A stretch of DNA of 64,000 nucleotides from Streptococcus dysgalactiae subsp. dysgalactiae (GTDB lineage Bacteria; Bacillota; Bacilli; Lactobacillales; Streptococcaceae), in contig NZ_UHFH01000003.1 in assembly GCF_900459225.1 (NCBI RefSeq), forward strand, positions 1,022,501 through 1,086,500. Direction: 5' to 3'. Shown piece by piece: positions 46,465-55,172 of the stretch; the first letter of the stretch is position 1; every line of letters begins with the position of its first letter. The notes below the pieces were generated by a model. That model ran no database searches, was not told the DNA's origin, and was given only the letters and a program-made list of their open reading frames with translations. The position numbers were made by a program, and so were the translations under genes.

Positions 46465-48357
46465 TTAATGATTTTTCCTTAGATAAAGGTGTTTGGGCTT
46501 ACCATATATCCATCTATCTAGACGATTTCCTAACCAAGGCATGATCCAATAGTCAAGTCCAAAGCTTCTTCCTGCTCCTGCCATTAAAGCAATGGCGACA
46601 GGAATGAACCAAATGTTTACCCAGTAGAACATGCCGGATAAGCTGAACATAACCACTAAAGCTGCTGTAGCAGCGCTGACTAACCAGACAAAGGCTCCTA
46701 CAATTAAGGCAAGACCAATTGCAATCTCTAAGCAGGTCATCATTTTTTGCATAAATAGGGCCACTTCTTGGTTTGGCATCATGATTTTCATCAGTGATTC
46801 AAACCAGTGAGGCATTGATTTAAGCACTTGCATGGGTTCTTCACCATAGGTATAGCTCAATCCAAAAATTTGCTTAGCCATTTCACCTGCGCCCTTGGCA
46901 GCAGCTTCACCACCTGCTTCTGAAGCACCAGAAGTTACCTCAGCGGCTTTTTGTAGCCATGGGAATGGGAAGACAACTTTATCACCAAACCAAGACTCGG
47001 TTCCAAACAAACCAAAGGCTTTTTTAAGACCTTCGTACAGCCATAACGATCCATAGAAAACTCGTAGAGGAACTAACCATAAACGGTTCCCTTTACTGGA
47101 TAAATTACTTCCAAAAATATTACGGCCATCTTTAATATCGAAGAATTCATGTTTAAGGTAAGCCCCGATATTAAAGAAACTACTAATCGTAAAGAAGTAA
47201 AGTAAGTTTGTAAAGTGTTTAACAGCCATAGCCAAGAAGCCAGACATATGGAATTTATCCATCAAATAGGCAACTCCATATTTGGAGCCGATGGAAACCA
47301 TAAAGCCGTCATACTTACCTTTGTAGCTAACTTTTTCAGTTTTCTTGATAGTTGCAGCAATGTTTTGGGCAGCTGTTTTACCAGTTTGCTCAGCAGCTTG
47401 AACAATTTGCGGGGTTGGTTTGCCATCTTGGTTTTGATCTTCATAATAAACCAAGTCACCAGTAACATAGACATTTGGATGTTCCAAAGTTTCCATGTAC
47501 TGGTTCGCAACGAGGCGCCCTCCGCGAGCTTTTTCAATGTCAAACTCACTTGTGTCAGTATTTGCTTTGACTCCTGCTGTCCAAATAGAAGTATAGGTAT
47601 CAATTTTGCGACCGGAGCTAAGGTAAAGAGCATCTTCTTCGACGCTAGCAACACCATCAGCCAGGACAAGCTCAACCCCTTTTTTGATAAGGTATTTTTG
47701 GGCTTTAGTTTGTTCTTTTTCGGTCACCATATTCAAAATAGATGGCATGGCTTCTACTACTTTTAAGGAGAAGTCTTTAACATCCAGCTTGAATTGTTTG
47801 GCAAGAATTGGTACCCAATCAATGAGTTCCCCAATCATCTCAATACCAGTGAAACCAGCACCAATAACAGTAAAGGTTAAGAGAGCTCTGCGTTTAGCCA
47901 CATCGTGCTCTTGCATAGCGCGGTAACAAGCATCTAGAATATGATAGTGTAGAGCTTCTGCTGCTTCGATTGACCATAAGCTAAAACCATGTTCTTTGAC
48001 GCCTGGTGTTCCAAAATCGTTGGCTTCTCCTCCCATGGCTAAGATCAAGTAATCAAAGTCAAGGGTTTGATGTTCTGCTTGGACTTTTTTAAGGTCGTAA
48101 TCAATGGCTACGACCTTATCAGTCACTAATTGAACTTTTGGGTATTTTTTAAAAATACGTTGCAAGTCATATTTAATGGCTTCAGGTTCAACACGTCCAG
48201 CTGCTACTTCATGCAGCTCGGTCATATAAGTTTGAAATGAGTTTTTATCAATCAGGGTGATGCTGACGTCATCTTGTTTTTTAAATGTTTTTGCCAAGTA
48301 TCTAGCGGAAGCAATTCCCGCATAACCAGCACCGACAATGACAATATTGTGTGTCAT
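46465..48357 (-). CDS. ndh2: Type II NADH dehydrogenase with C-terminal membrane domain (Ndh2)
   Basis: 630 residues. N-terminal 400: FAD motif IVGAGYAGIASARYL (about 5), NADH motif VIGAGFTGIEMIGEL (about 165) and the TGDLVYYED region. C-terminal 230 residues add a membrane domain of about four helices, absent from normal Ndh (about 400 residues) and typical of EET-type Ndh2. Would pass electrons from NADH to demethylmenaquinone. First gene of the minus-strand unit, with its own promoter and a cre-like box at the transcript start. Confidence 0.88.
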   Translation of the reverse strand: MTHNIVIVGAGYAGIASARYLAKTFKKQDDVSITLIDKNSFQTYMTELHEVAAGRVEPEAIKYDLQRIFKKYPKVQLVTDKVVAIDYDLKKVQAEHQTLDFDYLILAMGGEANDFGTPGVKEHGFSLWSIEAAEALHYHILDACYRAMQEHDVAKRRALLTFTVIGAGFTGIEMIGELIDWVPILAKQFKLDVKDFSLKVVEAMPSILNMVTEKEQTKAQKYLIKKGVELVLADGVASVEEDALYLSSGRKIDTYTSIWTAGVKANTDTSEFDIEKARGGRLVANQYMETLEHPNVYVTGDLVYYEDQNQDGKPTPQIVQAAEQTGKTAAQNIAATIKKTEKVSYKGKYDGFMVSIGSKYGVAYLMDKFHMSGFLAMAVKHFTNLLYFFTISSFFNIGAYLKHEFFDIKDGRNIFGSNLSSKGNRLWLVPLRVFYGSLWLYEGLKKAFGLFGTESWFGDKVVFPFPWLQKAAEVTSGASEAGGEAAAKGAGEMAKQIFGLSYTYGEEPMQVLKSMPHWFESLMKIMMPNQEVALFMQKMMTCLEIAIGLALIVGAFVWLVSAATAALVVMFSLSGMFYWVNIWFIPVAIALMAGAGRSFGLDYWIMPWLGNRLDRWIYGKPKHLYLRKNH

Positions 48358-48367
48358 AGGTGTCCTC

Positions 48368-48381
48368 CGTTAACGTTTTCA
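48368..48381 (-). promoter_or_regulatory. cre-like CcpA site at ndh2
   Basis: Minus strand TGAAAACGTTAACG matches the cre pattern TGWAANCGNTNWCA at all but the last base; lies at and just after the expected transcript start. Confidence 0.65.
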
Positions 48382-48387
48382 TGGACT

Positions 48388-48416
48388 ATTATATCATACT
48401 ATCTAGTGATATTCAA
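48388..48416 (-). promoter_or_regulatory. ndh2 promoter
   Basis: Minus strand TTGAAT (48411-48416), 17 bases, TATAAT (48388-48393) with extended TGA. Confidence 0.85.
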
Positions 48417-48455
48417 GATGATATTAATAGAACGGTCACAGAATAATCGTTTATA

Positions 48456-48486
48456 TTGACTTTTTGGCCGGCTCTTGTGTTAAAAT
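48456..48486 (+). promoter_or_regulatory. eetB promoter
   Basis: TTGACT (48456-48461), 19 bases, TAAAAT (48481-48486) with extended TGT; divergent from ndh2. Confidence 0.65.
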
Positions 48487-48516
48487 GGGGTGTATTAAGA
48501 GATAGAAAGAACGGCT

Positions 48517-49059
48517 ATGAACAAACAATCTCAAAAATTATTATTTATTACGATGCTGGCAGCGCAGGCGGTGGTCATTTCCTTCTATGAACGCTTTATT
48601 CCTACGCCATTTGCTTTTGCACCAGGGGCTAAGTTGGGCTTAGCCAATCTCATTACCGTATTAGCTTTATTTACCTTAAAACCTATAGATAGTGCCAAGG
48701 TTATTTTGTTAAAACTGTCTATTTCAACTTTTTTAAGTGGAACTTTTTCAACCTTTCTTTATGGTTTTTCAGGGACACTTTTGAGTTTTCTAGTGATGTT
48801 AAGCTTAAAAGCGTTAGGTCCTAAACGGGTGAGTGTGATCGGGATTTCGACTCTCGGCGGCATCATGCATAATGTAGGTCAATTACTGGTTTTTGGTTTT
48901 ATTGCAAGGTCTTGGTTAGTGCTTAATTATCTCCCTATACTCTCTTTCAGCGGTATTTTATCAGGTTTCTTTGTTGGACTAGCAGGCAACTATTTGCTGC
49001 TAAAGGTAACCCCTCTGAAACAGTTTCATCAAGAGTTACTAGATGATTGGATTATTTAG
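48517..49059 (+). CDS. eetB: Gx transporter family membrane protein, EetB-like
   Basis: 180 residues, about five helices, of the family often labelled heptaprenyl diphosphate synthase component I; FAFAPGAKLGLANLITV and GGIMHNVGQL are typical. It resembles ECF-type substrate-binding membrane proteins. In Listeria EetB is required for EET, function open. Single divergent gene with promoter and terminator. Confidence 0.75.
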   Translation: MNKQSQKLLFITMLAAQAVVISFYERFIPTPFAFAPGAKLGLANLITVLALFTLKPIDSAKVILLKLSISTFLSGTFSTFLYGFSGTLLSFLVMLSLKALGPKRVSVIGISTLGGIMHNVGQLLVFGFIARSWLVLNYLPILSFSGILSGFFVGLAGNYLLLKVTPLKQFHQELLDDWII

Positions 49060-49082
49060 TATTTGCATAAATAAAATTACGT

Positions 49083-49120
49083 AAAAAACTGGAGGCGCTC
49101 TAATGACCTCCAGTTTTTTT
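49083..49120. terminator. Bidirectional terminator between eetB and nsrK
   Basis: 13-base perfect arms 49083-49095 and 49107-49119, A run left, T run right; overlaps the nsrK stop codon. Confidence 0.92.
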
Positions 49121-50067
49121 ATCTTGTTAGAGGAGAGATGATGACTTGAGTTCCTTCCCCAATTAGGCTATTAACCTTTATGTCTAAGTTGAGCTGATCT
49201 AATATCTCTTTGGTCATATAAAGCCCTAATCCCGTTGCCTTTTGGTGTTCATGTCCATTAAATCCAGTAAACCCTTCGTCAAAAAGACGTGGCAGGTCTT
49301 CACTTAGTATTCCGATACCATTATCTGATATAATAATACTTTTGCTACTTAATGTTATGGTTATGTTTCCACCTTTGGTTGAATACTTTATAGCATTGTC
49401 AATCAATTGCATCAAGGCAAACCTCAACCATTTTTTATCTGTCTTCAGTTGACAGTTTCCTTGAATGGTCACACTAAGCTCTTTAGCAATACATAAGTAA
49501 CGAGATTCTTTCACAATAGAAGAAATGATTTCTCTTACAGATACCATCTGAAAACGAAAATCGTCGTGATGTTGTTTAAATTTTAAATAACTTAAGAGGT
49601 TATTGAGGTATTTTTCTAAGCGGAAAACTTGCTGTTGGTATTTTTTTACATCCGTACTTTGGGTTTGAACCATTAAAGACAGAGCAGATAAAGGGAGTTT
49701 CATTTGATGAGACCACATTTTGATGAGGGACTCTGTGTTTTTTTGTTGATTTCTCTGCTGTAACAGTTTTTTTTGATGCTTCTTCATTCAACTTTATAAT
49801 TAAGGAATGGTAAACTTTGTCGCTCGGCAATGTCAAGGAATCGAGGTCTGTTACATAAATAAATTCTTGTAAAGTTTTTATTTTTGTCTTAAACTGATAA
49901 TATTTCCAAAGACTGATGAGGCCTAATGTAGTAAGGGAAATTATATTAGCTGTGAGAAAATAATGCATTGGGAGACGATAAAGGTAAAATACTAGCCAGT
50001 AGATACCTACCAGTATGGCGTATTGACTGTAGAAGAAACGATATTCTTTTAAAAAGGCTTTTATCAT
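49119..50067 (-). pseudogene. nsrK: NsrK/BceS-type histidine kinase, frameshifted at A8
   Basis: Two overlapping frames form one kinase of about 315 residues. Frame 1 (from 50067) holds two membrane helices with a short loop (about 12-55), as in intramembrane-sensing BceS kinases; frame 2 holds the His box (MWSHQMKLP), QLIDNAIKYS, DNGIGI and GLGLYM. The join is an A8 tract (T8 at 49767-49774 on the plus strand); A7 would read A-S-K-K-L-L-Q-Q. As written, the product ends 49 codons or so after the tract without a kinase core. Phase variation, RNA slippage or a base error are the options. Confidence 0.8.
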
Positions 50068-50729
50068 TTAACAAGATACCCCACTCCCCTTATAGTATGA
50101 ATATGATCAAAGCCGATAGTCGCAATTTTCTTTCGCAGACGTGTCATATTGACGTTGAGGGTATTGTGATCAATGAAATTATCATTTTCCCAGAGTCTTT
50201 CCAGGATTTCTTCTTTGGTTACAATTTCATGATTTTTGGTTATCAATATGGTCAGGATTTTATGTTCTGTTGGTGATAAGGTGACGGAATCTTTACCATT
50301 TGACAAGGTACCGTCAAAATGAAGTTTAAACTGAGCAAAACTAATCTCATCACTAGTAAATTGCTGACTACGTCGTAAAAAAGCTGCTATTTTTGCGTCT
50401 AAAATGGTTAGCGAAAAAGGCTTAGGGATAAAATCATCTCCTCCCATATGAAGAGCCATGATAGTATCCGTCTCATCATTACTACTGGAAATAAAAATGA
50501 TAGGAACCATAGACTGTTTTCGGATTTCAGTGGTCCAATAAAAACCATTGAAAAAAGGCAGGGTAATATCCATTAAAATAAGGTCTGGCTGGTAGGCCAA
50601 TACCTCCTGCTTGATATCTCTAAAGTTACTAACCGTCTTAACATCGTAAGTTTGGCTAAGATGATTATGAAGAAGAGTTAAGATAGCTTGATCATCTTCA
50701 ATAATATAGATTTTATCATGTTTTATCAT
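50064..50729 (-). CDS. nsrR: NsrR/BceR-type response regulator
   Basis: 221 residues: receiver with phosphoacceptor Asp54 (ILMDITLP), then OmpR winged helix (about 125-220, RGVGYLVK). Overlaps the kinase gene by four bases. In S. agalactiae NsrR controls the nisin-resistance operon and binds TNACA-N4-TGTAA; that sequence lies upstream of nsr here. No clear ribosome site before the ATG. Confidence 0.82.
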   Translation of the reverse strand: MIKHDKIYIIEDDQAILTLLHNHLSQTYDVKTVSNFRDIKQEVLAYQPDLILMDITLPFFNGFYWTTEIRKQSMVPIIFISSSNDETDTIMALHMGGDDFIPKPFSLTILDAKIAAFLRRSQQFTSDEISFAQFKLHFDGTLSNGKDSVTLSPTEHKILTILITKNHEIVTKEEILERLWENDNFIDHNTLNVNMTRLRKKIATIGFDHIHTIRGVGYLVK

Positions 50730-50744
50730 ACTGTTATTCTACCA

Positions 50745-50771
50745 AAAAAGTGGCGAAAAATCGCCACTTTT
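50745..50771 (-). terminator. Terminator between nsrP and nsrR
   Basis: Minus strand 11-base arms (50761-50771 and 50746-50756) with U run. Separates the transporter genes from the regulators, which would need read-through or their own weak promoter (TAGAAT near 50738). Confidence 0.8.
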
Positions 50772-50772
50772 C

Positions 50773-52737
50773 CTATCTTTCAATAATTCGATAATAAGTT
50801 CTACTAGTCATTTTATAGATGATAAAGTAGAGACAAATAATGATAGCGATGGTAGTTGCACTAACGAGGTATACCATAATAGAGTCCAACACACCAAATA
50901 ATAATAACATTTGTCTGAGCATAACAAATGCTGCACAGAAATGTAAGACAGCTAAGGTAATTGGGATAAAGAAGACTAACAGAATTTGTGAATTGATAGT
51001 CTGTTTAACTTGTTCTTTACTCATACCTACTTCTTGTAAAATCTTGTAAGATTTCTGATCTTCATACCCTTCTGAATACTGCTTATAATAAATAATGAGG
51101 GCTACGCCTAGAATAAAGCTAAAACCAAGTAAAAAGCCAGTAAATAAGAAACCACCAGAGAGAGTGTAGGATCCAAGACGATAATCTTCTTTTGTTTCTA
51201 AGTTCCCAATAAATTGACCATTATTGCTAATGGTTCCTTTGTCATCTAGGATGTTAGCCATTTCTTCTTTAGTAAGATTAGCGTAGGCAGTTATTGATGG
51301 TTCAAAACCATAATGAGTCACTGTTTCAAATGTTGTTTGAATGTTATTTAAGGTAGCTTCATCACTCACCACCAAGACTCCAGGATTATAGGTATTAGTG
51401 ATAGGAGGAAAGTGTACTGTTTTGAAGTTAACAATATTTTCAAAACGATGGCCTAATAAGTCAATAGTTTTTAACTGACTATCCCCTTTTTGTTTAAAAA
51501 AGGCGGTCTGACCTGTTTTTAATTGAGGGAGTTTATTTCCCAGAGAACGGAAGTCATCTTGAGTAACGAGGTAAACGAAACCCGTTTTGGCGATGTTAGG
51601 ATGCATCACTTCCTTTTTGGTAACCACAATTTTAGATGCTCGAGAGATTTCAAATGATATCCTGGTGTCCTTATAAATCAGAAAGTCAGATGCTTTTTTA
51701 TCAATCTTGTCTAGGATAACCTTTTGAAAAATCTCGTCTTGATTAATTAAAGATGTATTATCAAATGTTATTTTACTATTTCTTGGAAAAAGCTGTTCTG
51801 CCATTGATTCTGTGTTGGTGTATAAGGCAGTTGTTGTTGCAATGGAAACAAATGCCATTACTGCTAAAATAGTGATATTAGCAAGTCCTACAGCATGTTG
51901 TTTCATTTTAAAAATCATTTGTGACGTGCTAACAAAATGTTCTGGCTGATAAAAGTAAGTCTTGTTTTGACGACGACGTTTTAAATACCAAGTCATAAAG
52001 GAAATATAGAACAGATAAGTTCCAATAATGACAATTATAACGGCTATAAAGAAACGAATAATGGTTTCAAAAGCTGTTAATGTTGATGAAGTTAAGGAAA
52101 TGTAGTAACCAACACTTAGAGCAATAAGAGATAAAGCTGCCAATAAGAGGTTTCCTCGTGGTTCTTTTTCTCCTTTTTCTTTGTCTCGAAAAAGCATTAA
52201 GGGAGAGGTTTTTTTGACCTTAACTAATCCCACTAAGGCTAAGAAACCAAAAATGAACGCAAAAACGAGGGCTGTTAGGATAAATGCACTAATCTGAAAT
52301 TGTAGGGTAAGACTAGGAGAATGAATCAAATTGACAAAAATCAAGTAAAATAGGTGTGAGAAAACAGCTGATAAGAGACTTCCTCCTCCTACTGTCACTA
52401 AATACATTAAAATAAGCTCAAGGCTAGAGATCCAACTGATTTGCTTTTTGGTCATGCCTAGCATGTTATAGAGACCGTATTCTCGACTTCTTTGATTGAG
52501 CAAAAAACGGTAACTGTAAACTTCTATGATGAGAGCAAATAAGACTAAGATCACAATGGCCAATCCTAGAAGCATTTTGCCATATCTCATATTTTCTGAT
52601 ATGGGACTCATGAAAATAATGAGGACAATGCAATTAAGCATATAGAGGACAGTACTGGCCAGTAAAAAAGGAGCTGACACGCTTAGAGAATTTTTTAGGT
52701 TATTCCATGCAAATTTGAGGTAAAACATCCTACTCAC
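50773..52737 (-). CDS. nsrP: BceB-type ABC permease NsrP
   Basis: 654 residues with the BceB layout: ten membrane helices and a large extracellular domain (about 310-520) between helices seven and eight. This family removes peptide antibiotics from lipid II-cycle targets and also acts as the sensor for its kinase. Overlaps the ATPase gene by eight bases. Gene order nsr-F-P-R-K matches S. agalactiae. Confidence 0.87.
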   Translation of the reverse strand: MSRMFYLKFAWNNLKNSLSVSAPFLLASTVLYMLNCIVLIIFMSPISENMRYGKMLLGLAIVILVLFALIIEVYSYRFLLNQRSREYGLYNMLGMTKKQISWISSLELILMYLVTVGGGSLLSAVFSHLFYLIFVNLIHSPSLTLQFQISAFILTALVFAFIFGFLALVGLVKVKKTSPLMLFRDKEKGEKEPRGNLLLAALSLIALSVGYYISLTSSTLTAFETIIRFFIAVIIVIIGTYLFYISFMTWYLKRRRQNKTYFYQPEHFVSTSQMIFKMKQHAVGLANITILAVMAFVSIATTTALYTNTESMAEQLFPRNSKITFDNTSLINQDEIFQKVILDKIDKKASDFLIYKDTRISFEISRASKIVVTKKEVMHPNIAKTGFVYLVTQDDFRSLGNKLPQLKTGQTAFFKQKGDSQLKTIDLLGHRFENIVNFKTVHFPPITNTYNPGVLVVSDEATLNNIQTTFETVTHYGFEPSITAYANLTKEEMANILDDKGTISNNGQFIGNLETKEDYRLGSYTLSGGFLFTGFLLGFSFILGVALIIYYKQYSEGYEDQKSYKILQEVGMSKEQVKQTINSQILLVFFIPITLAVLHFCAAFVMLRQMLLLFGVLDSIMVYLVSATTIAIIICLYFIIYKMTSRTYYRIIER

Positions 52738-53482
52738 CTCCTAAAAGGCCTGTCATGGCAATGGAGATGTCTTTGTTGAAGTCTAAGTTGGTTTTATTGC
52801 CTCGATAGATTTGATGGAAAATACGGCCGTCTTTAATGAATAATACCCGCTTAGCATGGCTAGCAGCGTTTGCTGAATGGGTAACCATTAAAATAGTCTG
52901 ACCGTCGTTATTAATGTCTTCAAACAGGTTGAGCAGTTCGTCTGAATTACGATGGTCTAATGCGGCTGTGGGTTCATCGGCAAGCAACAATTGTGGATGC
53001 GTAATGAGGCTTCGAGCAATGGCAACGCGTTGCTTTTGTCCGCCTGATAGTTCAAATGGTCGTTTGTCTAAAAGGGAATCAATGTGTAATTTAGGGACAA
53101 TTTGATTTATTCGAGATTCCATTTCTTTGACAGGTCTACGATTTAGCACTAAAGGCAAGAAAATATTGTCTCGTACAGACAAGGTATCCAGCAAATTGAA
53201 ATCTTGAAAAACAAAGCCGAGATTTTGGAGACGAAAATCAGCAAGTTGACTTTCTTTGATTTTGGTAACATCGGTACCGTTTAAAAAGATGGAACCATTC
53301 GTTGGCCTCTCCAAAGTTGCTAAAATATTTAAGAGGGTTGTTTTTCCTGAGCCAGACTCACCCATTATGGCGATAAATTCACCTTTGTCCACTTTAAAGT
53401 CAACATCTTGTAGGGCTCTCGTTTCTTCTTTAGAAAAGCGCGTGCGAAATATTTTTTCGAGGTGATTGATTTCTAATAACAT
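52730..53482 (-). CDS. nsrF: BceA-type ABC ATPase NsrF
   Basis: 250 residues: GESGSGKTT (Walker A), LSGGQKQR (signature), LLADEPTAALD (Walker B). ATPase of the NsrFP detoxification transporter. AAAGGAG lies six bases before ATG 53482; the upstream open frame to 53500 starts with TTG and contains that ribosome site, so it is not used. Own promoter TTATCA-17-TATAAT lies in the end of nsr. Confidence 0.9.
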   Translation of the reverse strand: MLLEINHLEKIFRTRFSKEETRALQDVDFKVDKGEFIAIMGESGSGKTTLLNILATLERPTNGSIFLNGTDVTKIKESQLADFRLQNLGFVFQDFNLLDTLSVRDNIFLPLVLNRRPVKEMESRINQIVPKLHIDSLLDKRPFELSGGQKQRVAIARSLITHPQLLLADEPTAALDHRNSDELLNLFEDINNDGQTILMVTHSANAASHAKRVLFIKDGRIFHQIYRGNKTNLDFNKDISIAMTGLLGGE

Positions 53483-53510
53483 GATAAACTCCTTTGACAA
53501 CCTTATGTCT

Positions 53511-53539
53511 ATTATATCTTATTTTGTAACGTCTGATAA
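53511..53539 (-). promoter_or_regulatory. nsrF promoter
   Basis: Minus strand TTATCA (53534-53539), 17 bases, TATAAT (53511-53516), partly within the nsr coding end. Confidence 0.65.
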
Positions 53540-54484
53540 CCATACTTTGGCTTCAGTGAGTGGGTCTTTGCTTTCTCTATCAGGGAGGATTGGATTGTTT
53601 TCGTAGACTTGTCCTTGACGGTTAATGACACGACTGCTAGTAATGACCAACAAGGCACCATCATATAAAGGGATAACATGGTTTCCAGTGGTGTAGCCAG
53701 CTGTTGCTTCTCCAAAAAATAGGGTATGTTCAAGTCCTTGAAAAGCAAAGGCGGTCATCTCTCCTGATGAGGCTGTGTAGCGATCAATAAGGACTGCAAC
53801 AGGAACTTTTTGCTTGATAACGGATTGCTCCAACTGGAGATTATCCTGATGACTCAACTCATGTCCGTTTAACTGTATGACCTGTTGATTATGGTATTTA
53901 TCTTTAAAACGAAATAAGTCCCCATCTGGTAAAAGTCCTGATAGACCAATAAGCATCAGTGCCATATTGCCACCAGTATTGCCACGTAAGTCAACAATGA
54001 CACCCTTGTATTTTTTAGTGAGAGGCTTGTTTAATTGATTGGCGTAAACTGTCATTGATTTTATGTCTAGTGCTTCGATAGCAGGTACCTTAAGATACAA
54101 TAACCCATCATCTTCCGCTCGGCTTTGCGGTTGAGGATGCTTCATTGAGCTTTTTTTAAAACTGGCCTTATTGATTAAACGAGAGTGTTTTCCTCCTGCT
54201 ACGACCACTGCCTTCTGAAGTATCTGTTGCGCTTCTTTGTAAGACTTAGCTTTTTTTAACGCTTTGTGAGTTTCTTGACGTGTCTTATTCCACTGCTCTC
54301 CTTGAGCATATAAGCCAAGTGTGTCTAAGCGTTCTAAGGCGATATCTCCATATTTTTGAACGCTGGGTGGAAATAGATAAAGGTTAAAGTTAGGTCCATA
54401 ACGCTGAATCCCAAAAAAAGCTATGCCTGTTATGATTAATAAGGGAATACCTAAAATGATTAATCCTTTGGAATACCGTTTCAT
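53519..54484 (-). CDS. nsr: Nisin-resistance protease, S41 family
   Basis: 321 residues: N-terminal membrane anchor (about 8-26), helical cap, then an S41 tail-specific protease core. TASSGEM (237-243) holds the likely nucleophile Ser240, and His100 (AGGKHSRL) the likely base, close to the TASSAEM and His98 of S. agalactiae NSR; a Gly replaces the Ala. No PDZ domain, as in NSR. NSR clips the C-terminus of nisin. Placement before a BceAB-like pair and a two-component system supports the call. Confidence 0.87.
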   Translation of the reverse strand: MKRYSKGLIILGIPLLIITGIAFFGIQRYGPNFNLYLFPPSVQKYGDIALERLDTLGLYAQGEQWNKTRQETHKALKKAKSYKEAQQILQKAVVVAGGKHSRLINKASFKKSSMKHPQPQSRAEDDGLLYLKVPAIEALDIKSMTVYANQLNKPLTKKYKGVIVDLRGNTGGNMALMLIGLSGLLPDGDLFRFKDKYHNQQVIQLNGHELSHQDNLQLEQSVIKQKVPVAVLIDRYTASSGEMTAFAFQGLEHTLFFGEATAGYTTGNHVIPLYDGALLVITSSRVINRQGQVYENNPILPDRESKDPLTEAKVWLSDVTK

Positions 54485-54536
54485 CGGTCGGTCTCCTTTT
54501 CTTGTTTTGTAACTCTAGTTTACTCCAGAAAGGCAA

Positions 54537-54565
54537 GTAATAACCTTACAATGCTAATGAGCTAA
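54537..54565 (-). promoter_or_regulatory. nsr promoter
   Basis: Minus strand TTAGCT (54560-54565), 17 bases, TATTAC (54537-54542): weak, in keeping with an activator just upstream. Confidence 0.55.
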
Positions 54566-54566
54566 C

Positions 54567-54580
54567 TTACAGTTCTGTAA
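54567..54580. promoter_or_regulatory. BceR/NsrR-type operator
   Basis: TTACA-GTTC-TGTAA, an exact TNACA-N4-TGTAA match within a 16-bp inverted repeat (54566-54581), one base upstream of the nsr -35. A further CTTACA at 54545-54550 can pair with the right half. Confidence 0.8.
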
Positions 54581-54609
54581 GGTTTATCGCATGCTATTTT
54601 CAGACATTT

Positions 54610-54618
54610 TGTTATAAT
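54610..54618 (+). promoter_or_regulatory. PASTA gene extended -10 promoter
   Basis: TGTTATAAT, no clear -35; divergent from nsr. Confidence 0.6.
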
Positions 54619-54649
54619 AAAAGAAAGAAACGACTCGAGGAGAAAAGAG

Positions 54650-55132
54650 ATGCCAAAGAAAATAAGCAAAGCTCTGGGAGCAGTTGGGAAATTGATATCA
54701 ATTATTCCTGACACCACTGAAATTATTGGAAAAACGATTGATAACAGTCGACCAATTATCGAAAAACGGATGGAACAAAAACATGAAAGGGAGATGCAGC
54801 TACGCACGATAGATGATGTGGTCAATCTTCCTGTTGATCAGGCACAAACTCATTTAGAAAAACTTGGCTTTGTAGTAGCAACTATACCTGCTAAGCCTCA
54901 TAAAAAATGGCTTCACAGTAGCCTCAATGAAGTCGTTGCCATGTCTCCAAAATCTGGTAAACATAAGATAGGAAGCCTAGTTAAACTCTACTATATTACC
55001 GTTGATGTCTTAGAAAAAAGCCAAGACTTATTAGACCAAGAAACCTTACGGACTGTGAAACGCAATCAAAAACTTGCGGATACGTTTGAATCCGTTAAAC
55101 ACATTCGTCTTCATTTTAAAAAACATCGCTGA
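54650..55132 (+). CDS. PASTA-domain protein
   Basis: 160 residues: an N-terminal helical, basic stretch (1-55) and one PASTA-like domain (about 57-120: VVNLPVDQAQTHLEKLGF ... VAMSPKSG ... KIGSLVKLYY). No signal peptide or membrane helix, unusual since PASTA domains normally bind muropeptides outside the cell. Basic tail. Role unknown. Single gene with terminator; AGGAG before the ATG. Confidence 0.65.
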   Translation: MPKKISKALGAVGKLISIIPDTTEIIGKTIDNSRPIIEKRMEQKHEREMQLRTIDDVVNLPVDQAQTHLEKLGFVVATIPAKPHKKWLHSSLNEVVAMSPKSGKHKIGSLVKLYYITVDVLEKSQDLLDQETLRTVKRNQKLADTFESVKHIRLHFKKHR

Positions 55133-55134
55133 TA

Positions 55135-55170
55135 AAAATAGACTAATCCATCTAAGGATTAGTCTATTTT
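55135..55170 (+). terminator. PASTA gene terminator
   Basis: 15-base perfect arms 55135-55149 and 55156-55170 ending in TTTT. Confidence 0.92.
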
Positions 55171-55172
55171 GG

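Noticed and set aside
47215..47766. 183-codon plus-strand frame opposite ndh2
   Set aside because: Shadow of a highly structured coding gene; no ribosome site or family features.
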